NCBI GenBank assembly: GCA_945878405.1
Contig: CAMCTJ010000009.1
Location: 1 to 64,000, forward strand
Source of the DNA: Bdellovibrio sp. ZAP7
GTDB lineage: Bacteria > Bdellovibrionota > FAC87 > UBA2466
Reading direction: 5' to 3'
DNA length: 64,000 bases
Below, one piece after another: positions 34,554-43,198 of the stretch. How positions within the stretch are numbered: position 1 is the stretch's first letter; each line of letters opens with the position of its first letter. The translations under genes and the position numbers were made by a program. The notes under the pieces are model-generated. The model was not told where the DNA came from. It was given only the letters and a program-made list of their open reading frames with translations, and ran no database searches.

Positions 34554-35930
34554 ATGGCAGAATTCTATCAAAATATTTTAGAAGCGATTGGGAATACTCC
34601 CATTGTTAAATTAAACCAGGTGGCTCGCGGTGTTTCGGGAGAGCTTTACGCTAAGTGTGAGTTCATGAACCCCGGCGGATCGATTAAAGACCGAATTGGC
34701 TTTCACATGATTGAAGTCGCAGAGCGCGAGGGAAAAATAAAGCCCGGGGGCACTATTGTTGAAGCAACCTCTGGAAACACCGGGATGGGCTTGGCCATAG
34801 CTTCAGCGATACGAGGATACCGAACTGTTTTTGTAATGCCCGATAAAATGAGTGAGGAAAAGAGACAGAACCTCCGAGCTTTTGGGGCACGGGTGGTGAT
34901 GACTCCAAGTGGTGTTGCTCCGGAATCCCCCTACTCACATTACAGTGTCGCCGAAAGAATTGCGAAAGAGACCCCGAATGCTTATTTCATGAATCAGTAT
35001 GAAAATCTTAGCAATCGAGAAACCCACGTTCAAACAACGGGACCTGAGATTTGGAGACAAACAGAAGGCAAAATTGATGCAGTCGTATCTGGTATGGGAA
35101 CCTGTGGGACGATTACGGGACTGGGTCAATTTTTCAAGTCGAAGAATCCAAATATTAAAATTGTCGGAGTGGATCCCAAAGGCTCGATCCTCAAAGATCT
35201 ATTTGAGACGGGAAAAATGCCCGAAAGCTCGAGCTATAAAATTGAGGGCATTGGCGAAGACAAAGTGCCTGCGAATCTTGATTTCTCAGTAATCGATCAT
35301 ATCGTACGCGTAGAGGATAAAGAATCCATGCTCATGACTCGCGCTCTCTTAACCAAAGAAGGAATCTTTGCGGGAACTTCTTGTGGTGCAGCTGTGGTGG
35401 GGGCTCTCCGGTATATGGCGTCAGTGGCTAATCCTGGACGAGTCCTGGTGATTCTCCCTGACTCTGGAAATCGTTATTTGAGTAAAGTGTATAACGATGC
35501 TTGGATGATGGAAAACTCCTTCTTAGATAAGAAAGCAACAAACACAGTCGGTGATCTTATCCGTTTAATTCACAAAACTCCTCGAATTGTATCAGCGAGC
35601 AAGAGCGACACTGTGGAGAGTGTGGTGAAAATAATGCGAACTGAGGGAGTCTCTCAGATTCCAGTGATGGAAAAAAAAGAAATCATTGGTTTGGTTTCTG
35701 AGACAGATTTGTTAAGGCCTCTTTTTGCACACGAAATTAAACCCTCGGATCCTATTGCGCCCTTGGTGAAAAATGATTTTGCCTTGGTTGAAGATTCAGA
35801 TCCTATTTCAAGATTGAACGAGTTGTTTTCTGCGGGAAAAGTGGTGATTGTTCCGGAAGCGGGATTGCCGAAGTTTGTTTTAACAAAAATTGATTTGATT
35901 AGTTTTCTCAGTTTGAGTGGAGCTGTCTAA
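34554..35930 (+). CDS. cbs: Cystathionine beta-synthase with CBS-domain pair
   Basis: The ATG at 34554 has CGGAGGATAGAG upstream; the longer frame lacks this signal. The product is 458 residues. The PLP fold shows AIGNTPIVKLN, the Lys in NPGGSIKDRIGF, and the pyridoxal-phosphate-binding EATSGNTGMGLA and GTCGTITGLG loops. A tandem CBS pair occupies residues ~340-455 (SDTVESVVKIMRTEGVSQIP and the later EDSDPISRLNELF). It condenses serine and homocysteine. The gamma-lyase gene follows directly (no gap), so together they run reverse transsulfuration to cysteine. Confidence 0.92.
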   Translation: MAEFYQNILEAIGNTPIVKLNQVARGVSGELYAKCEFMNPGGSIKDRIGFHMIEVAEREGKIKPGGTIVEATSGNTGMGLAIASAIRGYRTVFVMPDKMSEEKRQNLRAFGARVVMTPSGVAPESPYSHYSVAERIAKETPNAYFMNQYENLSNRETHVQTTGPEIWRQTEGKIDAVVSGMGTCGTITGLGQFFKSKNPNIKIVGVDPKGSILKDLFETGKMPESSSYKIEGIGEDKVPANLDFSVIDHIVRVEDKESMLMTRALLTKEGIFAGTSCGAAVVGALRYMASVANPGRVLVILPDSGNRYLSKVYNDAWMMENSFLDKKATNTVGDLIRLIHKTPRIVSASKSDTVESVVKIMRTEGVSQIPVMEKKEIIGLVSETDLLRPLFAHEIKPSDPIAPLVKNDFALVEDSDPISRLNELFSAGKVVIVPEAGLPKFVLTKIDLISFLSLSGAV

Positions 35931-37085
35931 ATGGAAACACAAAACTTCAAATTTGAAACGGTGGCTGTTCATGCGGGAGTGGAACCCGATCCTTCCACTG
36001 GGGCCATCATGACTCCAATTTTTGCGACGAGTACTTATGTCCAGCCCACGCCTGGCCAGCATAAAGGCTATGACTATTCCCGGACGGCTAATCCGACGCG
36101 AACTGCTCTGGAAACTTCCATTGCGGCTCTTGAGGGGGCGCAACATTGCCTTGCTATGTCGTCAGGATGCACAGGTACAGATGTGCTTTGCCATTCGCTG
36201 AATGCGGGTGATCATGTGGTTTCGGTGGATGATGTTTATGGAGGAACCAGCCGGTTGTTTCGAACAGTCTGGAGTCGTCATGGAATCGAAACTACTTTTG
36301 CCGATTTAGCCAATCAGGATTTAAAAGACTTTGTCCGGCCCCAGACCAAAATGATCTGGATTGAAACACCCACGAACCCTCTTTTGAAGATTATCGATAT
36401 TGAAAGAGTGGTAGCCCAGGCAAAGAAACTCAATCCCCGACCCCTAGTCGTCGTCGATAACACGTTTGCAAGCCCGTACTTTCAAAGACCCTTGGAACTC
36501 GGGGCTGATGTAGTCCTTCATTCCACAACAAAATATCTTAATGGCCATAGCGATGTAGTGGGAGGAGCGATCTGTTTTAATGGAAAAGAATTAAAGGAAA
36601 AACTGCATCATATCCAAAATTCGATCGGGGGGGTTCCCGGACCCTTTGACGCTTGGCTTGTGTTGAGAGGCATCAAGACTTTAGCATTACGCATGAAACG
36701 TCATGAAGAAAATGCAAAAGAAATTGCCGACATGCTGGAAAAGCATCCCAAGATTGAAAGAGTCCTTTATCCGGGATTAAAGTCGCATCCACAGCATGAA
36801 ATTGCCAAACGCCAGATGGGGGGCTTTGGAGGGATGATTACTTTTTTCTTAAAGGGAAACCTGGAAACTGCCAGAGGGTTTTTGGAAAAGGTAAAACTTT
36901 TCTCTTTAGCTGAGAGCCTAGGCGGGGTTGAGAGCTTGATCGAACACCCGGCTATCATGACCCATGCCTCTATTCCGGCTGAGATGAGAGCTAAATTAGG
37001 AATCAGTGATACTCTCATTCGCATCTCGGTGGGAATTGAGAACGTAGAGGATCTAAAAAAGGATCTTTTGCAGGCTTTGGGCTAA
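35931..37085 (+). CDS. Cystathionine gamma-lyase/synthase family PLP enzyme
   Basis: A 384-residue protein. It has the Cys/Met-metabolism PLP fold: YDYSRTANPTRTALETSIAA, the PLP Lys in HSTTKYLNGHSDVVGG, and the C-terminal LAESLGGVESLIEHPAIMTH. Adjacent to cystathionine beta-synthase, the expected activity is cystathionine gamma-lyase making cysteine, but MetB-type synthase activity cannot be excluded from sequence. The start codon directly follows the upstream stop. The 3' end overlaps lgt by 4 bases, tail to tail. Confidence 0.9.
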   Translation: METQNFKFETVAVHAGVEPDPSTGAIMTPIFATSTYVQPTPGQHKGYDYSRTANPTRTALETSIAALEGAQHCLAMSSGCTGTDVLCHSLNAGDHVVSVDDVYGGTSRLFRTVWSRHGIETTFADLANQDLKDFVRPQTKMIWIETPTNPLLKIIDIERVVAQAKKLNPRPLVVVDNTFASPYFQRPLELGADVVLHSTTKYLNGHSDVVGGAICFNGKELKEKLHHIQNSIGGVPGPFDAWLVLRGIKTLALRMKRHEENAKEIADMLEKHPKIERVLYPGLKSHPQHEIAKRQMGGFGGMITFFLKGNLETARGFLEKVKLFSLAESLGGVESLIEHPAIMTHASIPAEMRAKLGISDTLIRISVGIENVEDLKKDLLQALG

Positions 37086-37840
37086 GAGCTGTTTTTGGGT
37101 CTCAGAATCCAAAGAAAAGTTGCGGCGGTAACGGCTAAGAGTACTGAAATCATTTGAGAGTAACTCATCAGCCCGTTGAGAATAAATCCTCGGTAAACAT
37201 CGCCTCTGAAAAACTCCACAAAGAAACGAAGAATGGAATAGCCTAATAAGGCTTTCAATCCGATGCTTCCGAAAAAAGTTCGGGTGAATAAGTTTTTCTG
37301 GCAAAAGATAAAAAGAAAAAAAGTTCCGATTGATTCATAAAGTTGGGTAGGGTGAACACTCTCTGTGCCATGAGCCACTGCCCAGGGAAGAGAACAGGTT
37401 TTGCCCCAGCAGCAGCCAGCCAAAAAACAACCTATCCGACCAATAGCGATGCTTAGTAAAGTAGAGGTCGCAATAAGGTCCAGTAAATTTAAAAACGCGA
37501 GTCTTTTGATACGACAATAGCAAAAAATAGCCGCTACACTTGAGAGCATTGCCCCATAAAAAGTGAAGCCCCCCTCCCAAACGGCAACGATTTTTGAGGG
37601 ATGATTCCAATAAAAAGAGGGCTCTTCAAAAAACACATGAAACAAACGCCCGCCAAATATACTGGAGACCAAGATAAGCAAAAATAAACGCTCCACATGT
37701 TTGGTATCTATTCTCAGTTTTTGCGCGTTTTTTAGAGATAAAAAATAAGCAGTCGAAAAAGCGGTAGCCAAAAAAACACCAAAGCTTGGCACTCGAATCC
37801 GTTGCCCATTTATCATCCAATCAAACAGATACGGCTTCAC
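37082..37840 (-). CDS. lgt: Prolipoprotein diacylglyceryl transferase
   Basis: I set the start at GTG 37840-37838, preceded by CCGGAGAAATC; the open frame extends further upstream inside lnt without a signal. About 252 residues with six or seven hydrophobic segments. The signature is GRIGCFLAGCCWGK, preceded by GGFTFYGAMLSS and followed by HPTQLYESIG. Lgt adds diacylglycerol to the lipobox cysteine, the first step for lipoproteins such as that at 4475. The lnt gene overlaps its start by 20 bases, so lgt and lnt are coupled. Confidence 0.9.
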   Translation of the reverse strand: MKPYLFDWMINGQRIRVPSFGVFLATAFSTAYFLSLKNAQKLRIDTKHVERLFLLILVSSIFGGRLFHVFFEEPSFYWNHPSKIVAVWEGGFTFYGAMLSSVAAIFCYCRIKRLAFLNLLDLIATSTLLSIAIGRIGCFLAGCCWGKTCSLPWAVAHGTESVHPTQLYESIGTFFLFIFCQKNLFTRTFFGSIGLKALLGYSILRFFVEFFRGDVYRGFILNGLMSYSQMISVLLAVTAATFLWILRPKNSS

Positions 37841-39416
37841 GATTTCTCCGGAAGATAATAAAGAAGGTGCCCAAAGTGAGAAGGGTAATGGCAATAAACC
37901 AATCTCCGTGAGTTGCGTAAACAGTAGGGCTAGCACTTTCGGTAGTGGTTACAGTTCTCACAGAAGTTTCTGGCTGGTAAACGGCGCTCTTCGTACTCAT
38001 CTGCCCTAAGTGACTCACAACAAAAGATGTCCCCGTATTCGTTACTCGCATCAAGGGAACTCGATGTTCGATAGCTCGAAAGGTGCTCAAAGCTCCATGC
38101 AGATGCGGTTCACTGGTCGGCCCAAACCAAGAATCATTTGTCAAATTGACCAGAGCATTCACTCCTTGGCTTCCAATTTTTCGCATAAACCCGGGAACGA
38201 TCGCTTCATAGCAGATACTCACTCCCAACCGAGTTCCATCCGAAAGAGTAAAAATGTTTTGTGTCTTTCCTCGTTCAAAGTCTGAGACTTGCGGAAACCA
38301 TTTATAAAGCGATGGAAACGTGTCTCCTAAGGGAAAATATTCCCCGAACGCGAGAAGGATATTCTTATGGTAGGTATCCACTCGAAGTGGGCTGACAGTG
38401 GGGTCAAATAAAAAGGCTGAGTTGTAATCGCGATAAACATGGTGGGGACTCGTGGAATAGGCACCGGTGATCAGAGGGATACGCAGGTTTTTGATAAACT
38501 CAATGACCTGGCTTTGTCGATAGCTAGGCCTATCCATTTCAACGGGAATAGCGGTTTCTGGCCAGAGGATGAGATCAGGCTTTTGATCAATGATCGATTT
38601 TGTTTGAGCTTGATAGGTATTCAAAACCTCATCCATTAACGAGACGACTCCCTGCCGGGCATGCAGTTTCTCCAGGCTCCCTATATTCGCCTGGACCAGA
38701 GCTACTTTTAGCTCTCGACCCATCTTGAATGAACGACTTTTGAGTGTCCAAGTGCTAAAGCCCACCATGATGAGGATGCAAGTACTGGGGATCGCTAATA
38801 TCCAGAGTGCTCTCTCTCTGGTTTCCTTATCTGCCTTAAATAGCCAGCCCAAAGTGCTTCCCAAAGAATAAAGACCAAAAGTTAAAAAAGTTGCTCCCGT
38901 GATTTCGCAAATTTGAATGAGCCAAAGTTGTTGAAAAAGAGCATGACTAATAAACCAAGGAAAAAGTTTCGGAACAGCCCACTCACAAAGAGTGAAGAGA
39001 GCGGGAAGACCAAGCGCGTACCATAGGCCTTCAGTAAAAACACTTTGTCGTTTAACAAGGAAAGTCTTTTCTACCCAGTAACTACAGGAGGAAAAAATCG
39101 GAAAATTAAGAGCTCCAAAACCACAGAAGCCGAGGAACAAAAGAGCTGATATGCCCCAGGGTAAACCACCAAATTCATGAATCACAAAGGTGACCCAATA
39201 AAAACCACCCAACATAACAACAAAAGAAGTGAAAAAACCCCAAGCAAAAGCTTGTTTCAGGTTTCGGGAGGAGGACACCATTGAATTAAAAAAGAAGGGG
39301 AAAAAAAAGATGACGGGAACGATGCGAAATTCTTCAAATGCGAGAAAAACACTTAAACCAGAAAGAAGGCTTAAAAGCCAGGTCTTATGAAAAGTGGTGT
39401 TGAAGATTTTCAGCAT
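37821..39416 (-). CDS. lnt: Apolipoprotein N-acyltransferase
   Basis: Start ATG 39416 (an upstream TTG 9 bases earlier is also in frame); 531 residues. The N-terminal half has several membrane segments; the C-terminal half is the nitrilase-like domain. The catalytic Glu-Lys-Cys triad is visible in LILWPETAIPVE, YHKNILLAFGEYFP and GVSICYEAIVPG, and NLTNDSWFG is also diagnostic. Lnt adds the third acyl chain to the lipoprotein amino terminus. It overlaps lgt downstream and the SRPBCC gene upstream (32 bases). Confidence 0.92.
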   Translation of the reverse strand: MLKIFNTTFHKTWLLSLLSGLSVFLAFEEFRIVPVIFFFPFFFNSMVSSSRNLKQAFAWGFFTSFVVMLGGFYWVTFVIHEFGGLPWGISALLFLGFCGFGALNFPIFSSCSYWVEKTFLVKRQSVFTEGLWYALGLPALFTLCEWAVPKLFPWFISHALFQQLWLIQICEITGATFLTFGLYSLGSTLGWLFKADKETRERALWILAIPSTCILIMVGFSTWTLKSRSFKMGRELKVALVQANIGSLEKLHARQGVVSLMDEVLNTYQAQTKSIIDQKPDLILWPETAIPVEMDRPSYRQSQVIEFIKNLRIPLITGAYSTSPHHVYRDYNSAFLFDPTVSPLRVDTYHKNILLAFGEYFPLGDTFPSLYKWFPQVSDFERGKTQNIFTLSDGTRLGVSICYEAIVPGFMRKIGSQGVNALVNLTNDSWFGPTSEPHLHGALSTFRAIEHRVPLMRVTNTGTSFVVSHLGQMSTKSAVYQPETSVRTVTTTESASPTVYATHGDWFIAITLLTLGTFFIIFRRNREAVSV

Positions 39417-39843
39417 AACGCTCAAAGAGTTTTGAAAGCTCTGTACTAGCCAACGGTACCACCATAGCCTTCATAAGTTTTGGTAAAGGAACTGAAAACT
39501 CTAATTCAAAATGCATTTTAAGCTTACATCCATCGAGAGTTGAGTCCACGCTCCACTCGCCCTTTAGTTGGGTCTCCGAAGTTGAAGAATGGGGATAAAT
39601 ACGAATGTTAGTATCAGATTCATCAAATCTCGTCGTAAACGATATGGTCAACTGTTTCCCTCCATAGCGCAGAGGCTCGAATTCCCAAAGATAAACGTGA
39701 GGGCCTTGTTGCTCGAAACGATGAAGTCCCGGAAAAAAAGGAGTAAGCGCTCCCTGATAATTTTTTAGGAAGGCCAGTACAGTGGGGGCGTCTTGAGAAA
39801 GGAAGAATTCCTTAGTGAAGCTAAAAGGAAAAGAAAAGGACAT
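39385..39843 (-). CDS. SRPBCC-like (START/polyketide-cyclase fold) protein
   Basis: A 152-residue protein with the START-superfamily layout: an N-terminal strand, a helix with APTVLAFLKNYQGALTPFFPGL, and a run of beta strands (VYLWEFEPLRYGGKQLTISF) ending in a long C-terminal helix (MKAMVVPLASTELSKLFERY). These proteins bind hydrophobic ligands. It has no signal peptide. It overlaps lnt by 32 bases and follows the mannose-1-phosphate guanylyltransferase gene by 6 bases, so it belongs to the envelope operon. Confidence 0.7.
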   Translation of the reverse strand: MSFSFPFSFTKEFFLSQDAPTVLAFLKNYQGALTPFFPGLHRFEQQGPHVYLWEFEPLRYGGKQLTISFTTRFDESDTNIRIYPHSSTSETQLKGEWSVDSTLDGCKLKMHFELEFSVPLPKLMKAMVVPLASTELSKLFERYAENLQHHFS

Positions 39844-39849
39844 AGCTAA

Positions 39850-40905
39850 TTATGCTTCAAACTGCTGGGATATGTCTTTTACTTTTTGGTCGAGGCTTTT
39901 ATCCGCAATTAAGAGATTGCCATTATGCTCAATCACAACGAGATTTTCGGTACCAATGAGTGCCACCTTGATGCCGGAAGATACCTGGACTAAGCACCCG
40001 TGGGAATCAATGTGTTTAACATTCTCGCTTAAAAAGACATTGTCTGAAGGATTCTCCGTTTTCAGTTCAAACAAAGCACTCCAAGATCCGAGATCGCTCC
40101 ACTTTAAATCACCGGCGGGTATCACGAAAACGTTACTGGCTTTTTCCATGACGGCGGTATCAATGGGGAGAGAGGGGAGAGAGTTAAAAACTGATTTTAG
40201 AGATTCCTCTGAATCACTCTCAAGAATGCGTTTCCAATTTTCGCCAACAAAGGATTCAAAAGCCGCTGCGATGGAACCTAGAGTCCAAATAAAAATACCG
40301 CTATTCCAGAAATAGCCGCCACGCTTGAGAAAGCCTTCTGCTGTTTTTTTATCCGGCTTTTCAGTGAATCGCTGCACCGGGAAAACTCCTGACAGAACTG
40401 GCTTGGCTCCTGCTTCTATATAACCGTAACCCGTGTGGGGTGCAGTGGGGATAATTCCTAGGGTCACCAGGCAGTCTCGAGAAGAAGCAAACGCTACTGC
40501 TTGTTTTAAAAGTTCAAGAAAATGAGCGGTATTTCCAATGGCGTGGTCTGCCGGAAAGACCATCATCGGTGTGCTGGGCGCATACCCCCTCTTCAATAAG
40601 TGTGCTGCCGACAGCATTAAGCAGGCTGCTGTATTTTTAGGAGTTGGCTCTAAAATCAAATTAGAAATATCGGGCAAGTGCTCTTGTAAAAGTGACTTTT
40701 GAGTTCCGCTAGATGAAATATAAATATCTTCCGTCTTACAAAGGGGACGAACCCGATCCACCGTTTGTTGGATGAGCGATTTATCGCCAGAGAATCGTAA
40801 ATATTGTTTGGGGAGATTTTTTTGGCTCAGCGGCCAAAATCGAGTTCCGCTTCCACCCGCCATGATGAGCGCTATTGGAGAATTTAAATTTTTAACTTCG
40901 CCCAT
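39850..40905 (-). CDS. Mannose-1-phosphate guanylyltransferase
   Basis: The start ATG 40905 has GGAAGA upstream and gives 351 residues. The nucleotidyltransferase signature IALIMAGGSGTRFWPLSQ carries the GGSGTR motif. LPKQYLRF, LEPTPKNTA and MVFPADHAI follow, and ERFTEKPD-like RFTEKPDKKTAEGF and YFWNSGIFIW are diagnostic. It makes GDP-mannose for glycans. The cupin (phosphomannose-isomerase-like) partner is a separate upstream gene that overlaps by 14 bases, in contrast to fused ManC proteins. Confidence 0.9.
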   Translation of the reverse strand: MGEVKNLNSPIALIMAGGSGTRFWPLSQKNLPKQYLRFSGDKSLIQQTVDRVRPLCKTEDIYISSSGTQKSLLQEHLPDISNLILEPTPKNTAACLMLSAAHLLKRGYAPSTPMMVFPADHAIGNTAHFLELLKQAVAFASSRDCLVTLGIIPTAPHTGYGYIEAGAKPVLSGVFPVQRFTEKPDKKTAEGFLKRGGYFWNSGIFIWTLGSIAAAFESFVGENWKRILESDSEESLKSVFNSLPSLPIDTAVMEKASNVFVIPAGDLKWSDLGSWSALFELKTENPSDNVFLSENVKHIDSHGCLVQVSSGIKVALIGTENLVVIEHNGNLLIADKSLDQKVKDISQQFEA

Positions 40906-41257
40906 AGCGATCTTCCAAGCGGACAACATCCGATAATTGGGGAGTAGAAACTTCAAAAATACGAGTATCAGAAACCGCCGTTAAGCGGTGGAGAGTTTTG
41001 GGTGGAATATGAAATACATCCCCCGGTCGATAGAGTGTCTTGGTGAGCTCTCTTTCATTGGGACCAGTTTCAATCCAGCATTCACCCGATTCAACGAAGA
41101 GGGTTTCTTCTTTTTCTCGATGGTATTGGAGGCTCAGGGCTTCGCCTTTTTTTACAAAAAGGATTTTTCCAACATATTGGCCAGTCTTAGCCCAAAGAAG
41201 TTCGTAACCCCAGGGTTTATCGGTTTTATGGACGGGAGCTTTCTGATTTTCTGACAA
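40892..41257 (-). CDS. Single-domain cupin (mannose-6-phosphate isomerase type)
   Basis: A 121-residue protein. The cupin motif is clear: ALSLQYHREKEETLFVESGECWI, and the second PGDVFHIPPKTLHRLTA holds the second histidine. The sequence DKPWGYELLW at the N-terminus matches the C-terminal isomerase-like domain of ManC/AlgA proteins. It may therefore be a stand-alone epimerase or isomerase for mannose, or a regulatory domain. It overlaps the guanylyltransferase by 14 bases and the SPOR gene by 32 bases. Confidence 0.85.
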   Translation of the reverse strand: MSENQKAPVHKTDKPWGYELLWAKTGQYVGKILFVKKGEALSLQYHREKEETLFVESGECWIETGPNERELTKTLYRPGDVFHIPPKTLHRLTAVSDTRIFEVSTPQLSDVVRLEDRYGRS

Positions 41258-42128
41258 GGAAATTTTTCACCTCTCCGCGTGCCTGCAAAGCTTCTCCCCC
41301 TTGTTTTGCCGATTCAAAAGAGGGGTAATAACCTAACCACACTCGGAACCACGTTTCTTTGTTTTCACCTAGGTTGATAGCTGAGAAATAGGCGTGAGGA
41401 AATCCTAAGCCTTTAAGGGTTTCCACTCGGTCTTTTGCTTGAGATTCATCCGAATAAGCCGCGACTTGAACCGAATAGGGGCCTGTCGCAAAGCTGTGGC
41501 GAATTTTTTCCTTTACAGAAGCAACGGTTCTTGAATTTTGAAGGTTTGAAAAATCTCCTTCGATCACTTCGTCCGAACCTCTATTCTTTTTAGAGATAAC
41601 TTTTTTCGGAGCTGGTTGCTTTTCCGATTCGAAGAGGTCTTTGAGCTTTGGATTTTTTAGCAATTTAATCGTTTCTGGGTTTTCCAAATCTGATTCTAAA
41701 TCGTTATGCACATCTAGAGATGCGGATTTCTTTGGTTTTAGTTCCAAGGGCTCAGAAGGCTTGAAGTGGTCTTCTTCAGTATCCAGTTTTATCGAGGATT
41801 CAGCAGTAGCTTGGTGTTCCGGGTTGGCATGGGCAGTTTCAGTTGAATGGGAAGACTCAACCGGATGGGCAATGGGGGGATTGGCAGATACGCTAGTACC
41901 CAAAGCAGGTTTATGCGAAATTTCTGAATGATTTTCTGTGGATGTGGGCGATCGATCGTGGCTTTCTGAATCAGCCACTTGGACATTTCCCTCAAATTTA
42001 GCCTGGGCCAGCCCTTTTCCAACCACGATCCCCACGGTGAACATTAGCAGGGAGACCATGATAAATAAGCTTAAAATGACCGCAATTTCCCGAGATTCGA
42101 AGCGAAGACCAGTGGGTTGTTTGTTCAT
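41226..42128 (-). CDS. Membrane-anchored SPOR-domain protein
   Basis: Starts at ATG 42128; a longer frame to 42164 lacks support. The 300-residue product has one N-terminal membrane segment (IAVILSLFIMVSLLMFTVGIVVG) and a long Ser/Pro/Glu/His-rich linker. The C-terminal SPOR domain has YSVQVAAYSDESQAKDRVET and WFRVWLGYYPSFESAKQGGE. SPOR domains bind denuded peptidoglycan, often at the division septum. No Shine-Dalgarno is present; a promoter lies 7 bases before the start, so translation may be leaderless. Confidence 0.87.
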   Translation of the reverse strand: MNKQPTGLRFESREIAVILSLFIMVSLLMFTVGIVVGKGLAQAKFEGNVQVADSESHDRSPTSTENHSEISHKPALGTSVSANPPIAHPVESSHSTETAHANPEHQATAESSIKLDTEEDHFKPSEPLELKPKKSASLDVHNDLESDLENPETIKLLKNPKLKDLFESEKQPAPKKVISKKNRGSDEVIEGDFSNLQNSRTVASVKEKIRHSFATGPYSVQVAAYSDESQAKDRVETLKGLGFPHAYFSAINLGENKETWFRVWLGYYPSFESAKQGGEALQARGEVKNFLVRKSESSRP

Positions 42129-42135
42129 TATATAA

Positions 42136-42164
42136 ATGGTACGGCAATCTCGGATCGCGGTCAA
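42136..42164 (-). promoter_or_regulatory. Promoter of the SPOR/lnt/lgt operon
   Basis: On the minus strand TTGACC (42164-42159), 17-base spacer, TACCAT (42141-42136). The start codon of the SPOR gene begins 7 bases after the -10 box, so the transcript would have essentially no leader. There is no ribosome binding site. Confidence 0.55.
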
Positions 42165-42222
42165 ATGACCGGACTTGACGGAACGCCCCGCGATTCTCTA
42201 TCTTTCCCTTTCACCGTTTTGT

Positions 42223-42300
42223 GGTGGGTGTAGCTCAGTTGGTTAGAGCACCAGACTGTGACTCTGGGTGTCGCGGGTTCAATTCCCGTCACCCACCCCA
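42223..42300 (+). tRNA. tRNA-His (GTG)
   Basis: Cloverleaf complete: the extra 5' G(-1) at 42223 pairs with the C at 42297, as required for tRNA-His. The 7-bp acceptor stem is GTGGGTG with CACCCAC. The D arm is GCTC with GAGC. The anticodon arm is CCAGA/TCTGG with loop CTGTGAC (anticodon GTG). The T arm is GCGGG/CCCGT with TTCAATT. CCA is encoded at 42298-42300. Confidence 0.97.
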
Positions 42301-42313
42301 AGAATCTTCTTTC

Positions 42314-43090
42314 TTAACGAAAAAACAACCAATATCCCCAGGGTCCAATAGCACCCCAGTAACGGTCATATTCGTAGGGATACCACTCGTAGTAACTCTT
42401 AATGAGTCCGAAAGAATCAAAATGAGTCGGATGCCCTGTGGGGCGAATGGGCGATTCAGTCAGAGATTTTTCTAAAAGCTTTCTTTTGAAAAGTCGCATT
42501 TCTTCCTGAGCATTTTGGATGTATGCGATTTCTTCAGCACTCATCACTCGAGTGACACTTTTTAGATTTTCAGCGCTCGCTGGGTTGAGAGCGGGATTCC
42601 CATCCATTCGAATGGAGGCGATATCATAAAGCTTATCGGCAAATACAAATTCCAAATTCAAGCAACCCTGCAAAATAAATCTTCCCACTCTTTTCAACGA
42701 AGGGAAGTTAAGAAATTGGACGTTTCTTTCTTGAATCGCTAAGCGCGCACTGACGGTTTCCAATACTGGAAACTCAGCTACTTTAAGATCAGAACCAGAA
42801 AGATAAATATCTCGAGCTTGCTCAAGTTTAGGAAACGCGATGGCTTCTAAGCCATTGGATTCGATATTAATAAGACCTGCTCGCTTCAATCGAGGAAAAG
42901 TAAGTTCATTAACACCATCGACAAAAATAGCCAGGCTCTGTCGAACCTCGCAAACATCTTTCATCCGTTCGACATCACGATTGTTTTCTAATCTTGCCCA
43001 CTCAATACTGCGGCAAGGTTGTTCGTTAGCCACAGATATGGCGGAAAAAACACTTAAAAAAAGAATAAATAAACTAGATTGAAAACGCAT
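42314..43090 (-). CDS. Secreted L-domain/leucine-rich protein
   Basis: ATG 43090 has GGAGGG three bases upstream; the frame extends earlier but without a signal. The product is 258 residues with a signal peptide (SLFILFLSVFSAISVANEQ). The mature part repeats a pattern of about 24 residues: ELTFPRLKRAG, AIAFPKLEQAR, VAEFPVLETVS and LNFPSLKRVG, each followed by a strand such as LINIESNGLE or DIYLSGSDLK. This resembles receptor-L-domain/leucine-rich repeats. The C-terminal end is unusually aromatic and Tyr/Trp-rich (YYEWYPYEYDRYWGAIGPWG). It may mediate surface binding; no enzyme motif is seen. Confidence 0.7.
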   Translation of the reverse strand: MRFQSSLFILFLSVFSAISVANEQPCRSIEWARLENNRDVERMKDVCEVRQSLAIFVDGVNELTFPRLKRAGLINIESNGLEAIAFPKLEQARDIYLSGSDLKVAEFPVLETVSARLAIQERNVQFLNFPSLKRVGRFILQGCLNLEFVFADKLYDIASIRMDGNPALNPASAENLKSVTRVMSAEEIAYIQNAQEEMRLFKRKLLEKSLTESPIRPTGHPTHFDSFGLIKSYYEWYPYEYDRYWGAIGPWGYWLFFR

Positions 43091-43198
43091 AAGCCCTCCA
43101 CTAATGCGTTGCAGTATATCCGAATTGAAGGCGAACTCAACATAATATTTAATCAAAAAAATCTTGTAGTTATCGGGGTTTAAGGTTCAAATCAGGGA

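Noticed and set aside
42221..42475. Protein frame across the tRNA-His gene
   Set aside because: It overlaps a perfectly folded tRNA with encoded CCA and G(-1), so it is a spurious open frame.
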